64,000 nucleotides of DNA from Achromobacter xylosoxidans A8 (GTDB taxonomy: Bacteria > Pseudomonadota > Gammaproteobacteria > Burkholderiales > Burkholderiaceae_B). Shown piece by piece: positions 60,869-64,000 of this stretch; position 1 is the stretch's first letter; each line of letters begins with the position of its first letter. The translations under genes and the position numbers were made by a program. The notes below the pieces were generated by a model, which was given only the letters and a program-made list of their open reading frames with translations, ran no database searches and was not told the origin of the DNA. Location of the stretch: contig NC_014640.1 in assembly GCF_000165835.1 (NCBI RefSeq), positions 2,108,001 through 2,172,000 on the forward strand, read 5' to 3'.

Positions 60869-61468
60869 ATGCGACATGAATCGCACAAAACCCTGATCGC
60901 CATTTTGCGGGAGCACACCTCGGCATGGCGCAAGTCCCTGGACTGGTCCCGCGAGACGATGGCAGAGCACATCGTCGCGGCTCACGAGCGACTGAACGGC
61001 CCCGCCAGCACCGGAATTCGCTTCGAGCCGAACACCCAGGACACCTTCGGGCGCCTGAAGGTGAACGCAGACCGCGTGTTTCGTTGGCTGGACGACGAGT
61101 CCAAGGACTCGAACCTGCTGCCGGCCAACTTCATCCCGTCGATCCTGGCGGCCATGCCGCACGACCGGCGCCGGCATTGCGTGGACGACGTGCTGCGGCC
61201 GCTGGGCCTGGCCGTGCGCACGCTGGCGCTCGAAGCCGGCGAAGGGCTGGCCCAGGGGCAGGTGACGAACCTCATGCGCGAGCAAACCGAGGCGGCGGCC
61301 GCCGCCGTGGCGTTGCTGGACGCGAACGCCACGCCGGAGCAGATGGTGAACGCGCACCGTGAGCTGTCGGAGTCCATTGTGGCCGCCCGCAATGTGCGCG
61401 CGGCGGTCGAGGGGCAGATGGCGCAGGCCGGCATTGATGTGCCCGCCAAAGAGGCGGATCCGTCATGA
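60869..61468 (+). CDS. YdaT/CII-like phage regulator
   Basis: 199-residue protein. The first 100 residues (WSRETMAEHIVAAHERL, NADRVFRWLDDESKDSNLLPANFIPSILAAMP) match the YdaT family of the Rac prophage, described both as a toxin when overproduced and as a CII-like regulator. The gene holds the place of cII, second on the rightward transcript. The helical second half is Ala/Glu-rich. Its end overlaps the HNH gene by four bases. Confidence 0.6.
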   Translation: MRHESHKTLIAILREHTSAWRKSLDWSRETMAEHIVAAHERLNGPASTGIRFEPNTQDTFGRLKVNADRVFRWLDDESKDSNLLPANFIPSILAAMPHDRRRHCVDDVLRPLGLAVRTLALEAGEGLAQGQVTNLMREQTEAAAAAVALLDANATPEQMVNAHRELSESIVAARNVRAAVEGQMAQAGIDVPAKEADPS

Positions 61469-62109
61469 AAGGTGGTTCTGGCCAAGTGCGCCGCCCGTGG
61501 ACAGAAATTGAGCGCGCGGTGTTGCGCAAGTTCTACCCGGATGCGCCCACTTTCGTACTTGCCCAGGCGCTGGGGCGGCCTCTGACGCAGGTCTACCAGC
61601 AGGCGAGGAGGCTCGCCCTGCTGAAGTCCGCGGCGTACCTGGCCAGCGAGGCGGCTTGCCGGCTTCACCGGGGCGATCACGTTGGCGCCGCCTTCCAGTT
61701 TCCGAGGGGCCACCAGCCTTGGAACAAGGGAAGGAAGGGCTTATCGATGGGGGGGCTTGCCACAAGGTTCAAGGCTGGCGCCATGCCCCACAACCATGTG
61801 CCGCTCGGTACGGAGGTCAAAGACCGGGACGGCTACCTGAAACGCAAGGTCGCCGAGCCCAAGACTTGGGTTTACGTCCACCGCTACGAATGGGAACGCG
61901 TGCACGGCCCTATCCCCAAGACCCATGCGCTGGCCTTCAAGGACGGCAACAAGGCGAACGTTTCCCTCAACAACCTGGAGCTGCGCACCAAACGCGAAGT
62001 GATGCTGCGCAACTCCGTCCATAACTTGCCGCCCGAGCTGGTCGAAGTGATCCAGCTGCAGGGCGCGCTGAAAAGGAAGATAAATGGCAAACATCGACGC
62101 GCTGCGTGA
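61465..62109 (+). CDS. Phage HNH endonuclease with N-terminal HTH-like region
   Basis: 214-residue protein. An N-terminal SANT/HTH-like part (RPWTEIERAVLRKFYPDAPTFVLAQALGRPLTQVY) is followed by a small HNH domain near the middle: VYVHRYEWERVHGPIP, then HALAFKDGNKANVSLNNLEL, giving the His-Asn-His set. Similar to single-gene HNH enzymes moving among phages. Starts in an ATGA overlap with the YdaT-like gene. Confidence 0.8.
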   Translation: MKGGSGQVRRPWTEIERAVLRKFYPDAPTFVLAQALGRPLTQVYQQARRLALLKSAAYLASEAACRLHRGDHVGAAFQFPRGHQPWNKGRKGLSMGGLATRFKAGAMPHNHVPLGTEVKDRDGYLKRKVAEPKTWVYVHRYEWERVHGPIPKTHALAFKDGNKANVSLNNLELRTKREVMLRNSVHNLPPELVEVIQLQGALKRKINGKHRRAA

Positions 62110-62368
62110 TCACCTGTTTGCGACTCTCGCAGCCTTGCGCGACCCCACGCAGCCGATGGATATCGATCGTGCGAAGGCCGTGTCGGAGGTCGCTCAGACC
62201 ATCATTAATTCAGCAAAGGTCGAGGTGGACTTCATGCGGCAGACCGGCCAGACAGCTCCGCCCAGGTTCCTACTGCCGGAGGGGCAAGCGCCGGCGGAAA
62301 CCACCGCGACCGCTACTGGCCTCAAGGAAGTGTCGGCGGGCGTGACGCGGCACAGGTTGGGGGGATAG
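62084..62368 (+). CDS. Hypothetical phage early protein
   Basis: 94 residues. The first 55 (IDALRDHLFATLAALRDP, MDIDRAKAVSEVAQTIINSAKVEVDFMR) are helical and of a type common in phage early regions. It starts 26 bases inside the HNH gene with AGGAAG upstream. Confidence 0.6.
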   Translation: MANIDALRDHLFATLAALRDPTQPMDIDRAKAVSEVAQTIINSAKVEVDFMRQTGQTAPPRFLLPEGQAPAETTATATGLKEVSAGVTRHRLGG

Positions 62369-62429
62369 GGCATGGCATTTCGGAATCGAACCTACCTGCC
62401 CGCGTCGAGTATCTGGGCGCGGTCAATTG

Positions 62430-63131
62430 TTATGGCGCCCGCTGTGCACCGAGGGGAGCGTCATGCCTAGCGTCCGCGATGGAAGTTCCGTAGAACTCAT
62501 TGCGCAGCTCGGTTTGTCGTTGCAAAGCGTCATCAGCGATGGAGCGGATCGGCTCGATGCGCCGACGGGCTCCGTCGGAGTTCTCGTTAGCGCCTGGTGC
62601 CATGGGTATGCCCGTCATTTCATCAATTGCCCTAACAACATGCTGCACCTGCGATCGCATTTCAAACGCCAGCATTACCCGGCGGGTGCTACCAAGCTCG
62701 TGATGCGGCAAATTGTCGAATGCGGCAAGCGTCGCGGTGAAGGTTGGTGCCAGGTACTTTTTCCATATCCGGATGAAGTCGACGTATTCATGCCCATCGG
62801 CTGCCTGCTTGAGTGTGAAGATCTCCTTGTGGAGCTGAACTACGACAGCTTGGCTGCCTTCCTCCGACCTGGTTCTCTGGAGATGGAAGATTTCAAGAGC
62901 ATGATCACGCGCCTTGCTTGCCTGTCGTTCCCCAAGCCAATAAGACGCAACGATGGCGATGATAGATCCAACGGCCTGAATCCAAGACGCAGCGTCGGAG
63001 CTGCTCACGGGGGCATAGGCGCCCGTGGCCGGGGAAAAAATGAGCGTCAACGCCCCGACTGCGCCAACGAAACCCGCAAGCGCGAGCGCAAGTCCAATGA
63101 CGAAGTATCTGGCCAGCTTCTGAATTTTCAT
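62430..63131 (-). CDS. Prophage membrane protein on the opposite strand (candidate moron)
   Basis: 233 residues. Two membrane helices (YFVIGLALALAGFVGAVGALTLIF near residues 9-32 and SWIQAVGSIIAIVASYWLG near 48-66) are followed by a long soluble C-terminal domain that looks helical. ATG 63131 has GGAG at eight bases and a TAATAT at 63157-63162 on this strand could be its own -10 box. It interrupts the rightward early operon. This fits a gene expressed in the lysogen, such as one blocking other phages, but no family is recognised. Confidence 0.65.
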   Translation of the reverse strand: MKIQKLARYFVIGLALALAGFVGAVGALTLIFSPATGAYAPVSSSDAASWIQAVGSIIAIVASYWLGERQASKARDHALEIFHLQRTRSEEGSQAVVVQLHKEIFTLKQAADGHEYVDFIRIWKKYLAPTFTATLAAFDNLPHHELGSTRRVMLAFEMRSQVQHVVRAIDEMTGIPMAPGANENSDGARRRIEPIRSIADDALQRQTELRNEFYGTSIADARHDAPLGAQRAP

Positions 63132-63181
63132 GAGTTCTCCGCTGTAGTGCCGCGCCATATTACCGCGGCTGAGGGGGCTGC

Positions 63182-63790
63182 ATGACCTGGTCCGAGAACT
63201 CCATCGCCCGCGCGTTGGTGCGGCAGACGTTCAACCGGAAGTATCTTGTCGTCGTACCGAACTGCAACTGGACCGGCCACGAATGCGACCTGCTGGTGGT
63301 GACAGAGAACCTGCGCATCATCGACGTCGAAATCAAGATCAGTCGTTCAGATCTGAAGGCCGACGCCAAGAAGGAAAAGTGGTGGCACCGCGAGCACCTC
63401 GGCTACTGGCCCACCGTGACGGAGCTGCGCCACAGCAAACTGTCGAACGACCTGGCCGAGGTGCGCCGCCACCGCAAGTCCCGATACAAGAGCACGCCCA
63501 AGGACTGGCCGCGCAAAGTCTGGAAGCACTATTACGCGCTGCCGAAGGAGATCTGGTGCCCGGATCTGCTCGCGGCGCTTCCGAGCAGCCAGAGTGGTGT
63601 CTTGTTGCTGGACCGCGACGGCTACCCGCGCTCAGTCGGCCAAGCCATGCGCGTGGACTGCGTGCGCCGTGCTACGCCGAACCGCGACGCGGCGCCAATC
63701 AGTCCGGCTGCGGCGATTGATATCGCGCGCCTGGCCAGCCTGCGCATGTGGGATGCCTACGCGCGTCTGGAGCAACGGGAGGCTGCATGA
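63182..63790 (+). CDS. Phage protein with PD-(D/E)XK-like motif
   Basis: 202 residues. Near the N-terminus, GHECDLLVVTENLRIIDVEIKISRSDLKAD has the Asp followed by Glu-x-Lys arrangement of the restriction-endonuclease-like fold. ELRHSKLSNDLAEVRRHRKSRYK is basic. Its role in replication or recombination is unknown. It overlaps the next gene by four bases. Confidence 0.5.
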   Translation: MTWSENSIARALVRQTFNRKYLVVVPNCNWTGHECDLLVVTENLRIIDVEIKISRSDLKADAKKEKWWHREHLGYWPTVTELRHSKLSNDLAEVRRHRKSRYKSTPKDWPRKVWKHYYALPKEIWCPDLLAALPSSQSGVLLLDRDGYPRSVGQAMRVDCVRRATPNRDAAPISPAAAIDIARLASLRMWDAYARLEQREAA

Positions 63791-64000
63791 CAGATTTCGA
63801 ACAGTTGCTGGCGCCTCTGACCCCGCCAGATTGTGACCTGCGCGACTTCGCCTTCATGCCCCTGGACGTGGCGCGCCTGCGCGACAGCGACCTGGCCATC
63901 CAGGTGTGCGCTGAAGAGTTCCGCGCAGCGGTTCTGCTCTGGTGCGCGGCTTGGCACCAGGTGCCGGCGGCGAGTCTGCCCGACGACGACAAGGCCCTGG
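63787..64000 (+). CDS. DUF1376 phage replication protein (5' part only)
   Basis: 71 visible residues: MTDFEQLLAPLTPPDCDLRDF, then FMPLDVARLRDSDLAI and FRAAVLLWCAAWHQVPAASLPDDD, the DUF1376 pattern found in phage replication proteins. ATGA overlap with the preceding gene. The rest lies outside the window. Confidence 0.8.
   Translation, partial: MTDFEQLLAPLTPPDCDLRDFAFMPLDVARLRDSDLAIQVCAEEFRAAVLLWCAAWHQVPAASLPDDDKAL

Larger units (their letters stand above)
49168..64000. mobile_element. Lambdoid-type prophage, left part
   Basis: From just after the uronate dehydrogenase gene to the window edge, all genes are of phage type and arranged as in lambda. A long leftward early operon with recombination genes comes first, then a repressor/cro switch, then rightward early and replication genes. 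Left boundary lies within 49168-49274; the right end is outside. No integrase is found at the left end. Structural, lysis and packaging genes are not in view, so completeness cannot be judged. Confidence 0.88.

Noticed and set aside
62427..63185. Plus-strand 252-codon frame opposite the candidate moron
   Set aside because: The minus-strand frame has two clear membrane helices and a good ribosome site; the plus-strand product shows no domain and turns into Arg/Gly-rich sequence.

Overview
The window is about 64 kb of high-GC DNA with densely packed, often overlapping genes. It looks like the chromosome of a beta-proteobacterium of the Alcaligenaceae (Achromobacter/Bordetella group). The grounds are gene content and order: a Kdo kinase, an LPS-core glycosyltransferase cluster directly behind dnaE, TRAP uptake systems, and argA/yggX/hrpA neighbours. 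The genus is an inference; there is no rRNA gene in the window to settle it.

Positions 1-26150 are mostly housekeeping and transport genes. A truncated TRAP solute-binding gene opens the window. An overlapping trio follows (FtsX-like permease, group II truncated haemoglobin, Kdo kinase). Next is a potFGHI polyamine ABC operon that runs by overlap into an ArsC-like reductase and a 3-methyladenine DNA glycosylase. Then come yrbL-like, rmuC, an amidase, aidB, rpiA, phoU (behind a possible Pho box), a phosphocholine-type phospholipase C without a signal peptide, yggX, argA, hrpA and lpxO.

Positions 26278-41376 hold dnaE followed without a gap by six LPS-core or polysaccharide genes (three GT4 glycosyltransferases, one GT2, two polysaccharide deacetylases). 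A small leftward set follows (cysteine-cluster protein, YdcF-like, heptosyltransferase-like GT9), then msbA and a Kef-type K+/H+ antiporter. With lpxO and kdkA, much of the window serves the outer membrane: lipid A hydroxylation, Kdo phosphorylation, core assembly and lipid A flipping.

Positions 41498-49167 hold a small hypothetical gene, a membrane diguanylate cyclase, a lipoprotein, and a LysR regulator facing a TRAP operon (dctQ, dctM, dctP). That operon ends with a uronate-dehydrogenase-like gene, which suggests uptake and oxidation of a hexuronate or similar sugar acid.

From about 49.2 kb to the right edge is a lambdoid-type prophage, cut by the window end. Its leftward early operon (58997 down to 49275) carries recombination genes: a Cas4/RecB-like nuclease, RecT, an RdgC protein with a C-terminal FtsK gamma domain, an SMC/RecF-like ATPase and a DNA methyltransferase. 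Many tiny overlapping genes surround them. A LexA/CI-type repressor and a Cro-like protein diverge between two operator clusters built on TGCGTnnnACGCA; the left cluster has three sites exactly 23 bp apart over a good promoter. Rightward genes (YdaT/CII-like, HNH, DUF1376) begin the replication region. No integrase is seen at the left end. The RdgC-FtsK gamma fusion is the most unusual thing in the window.
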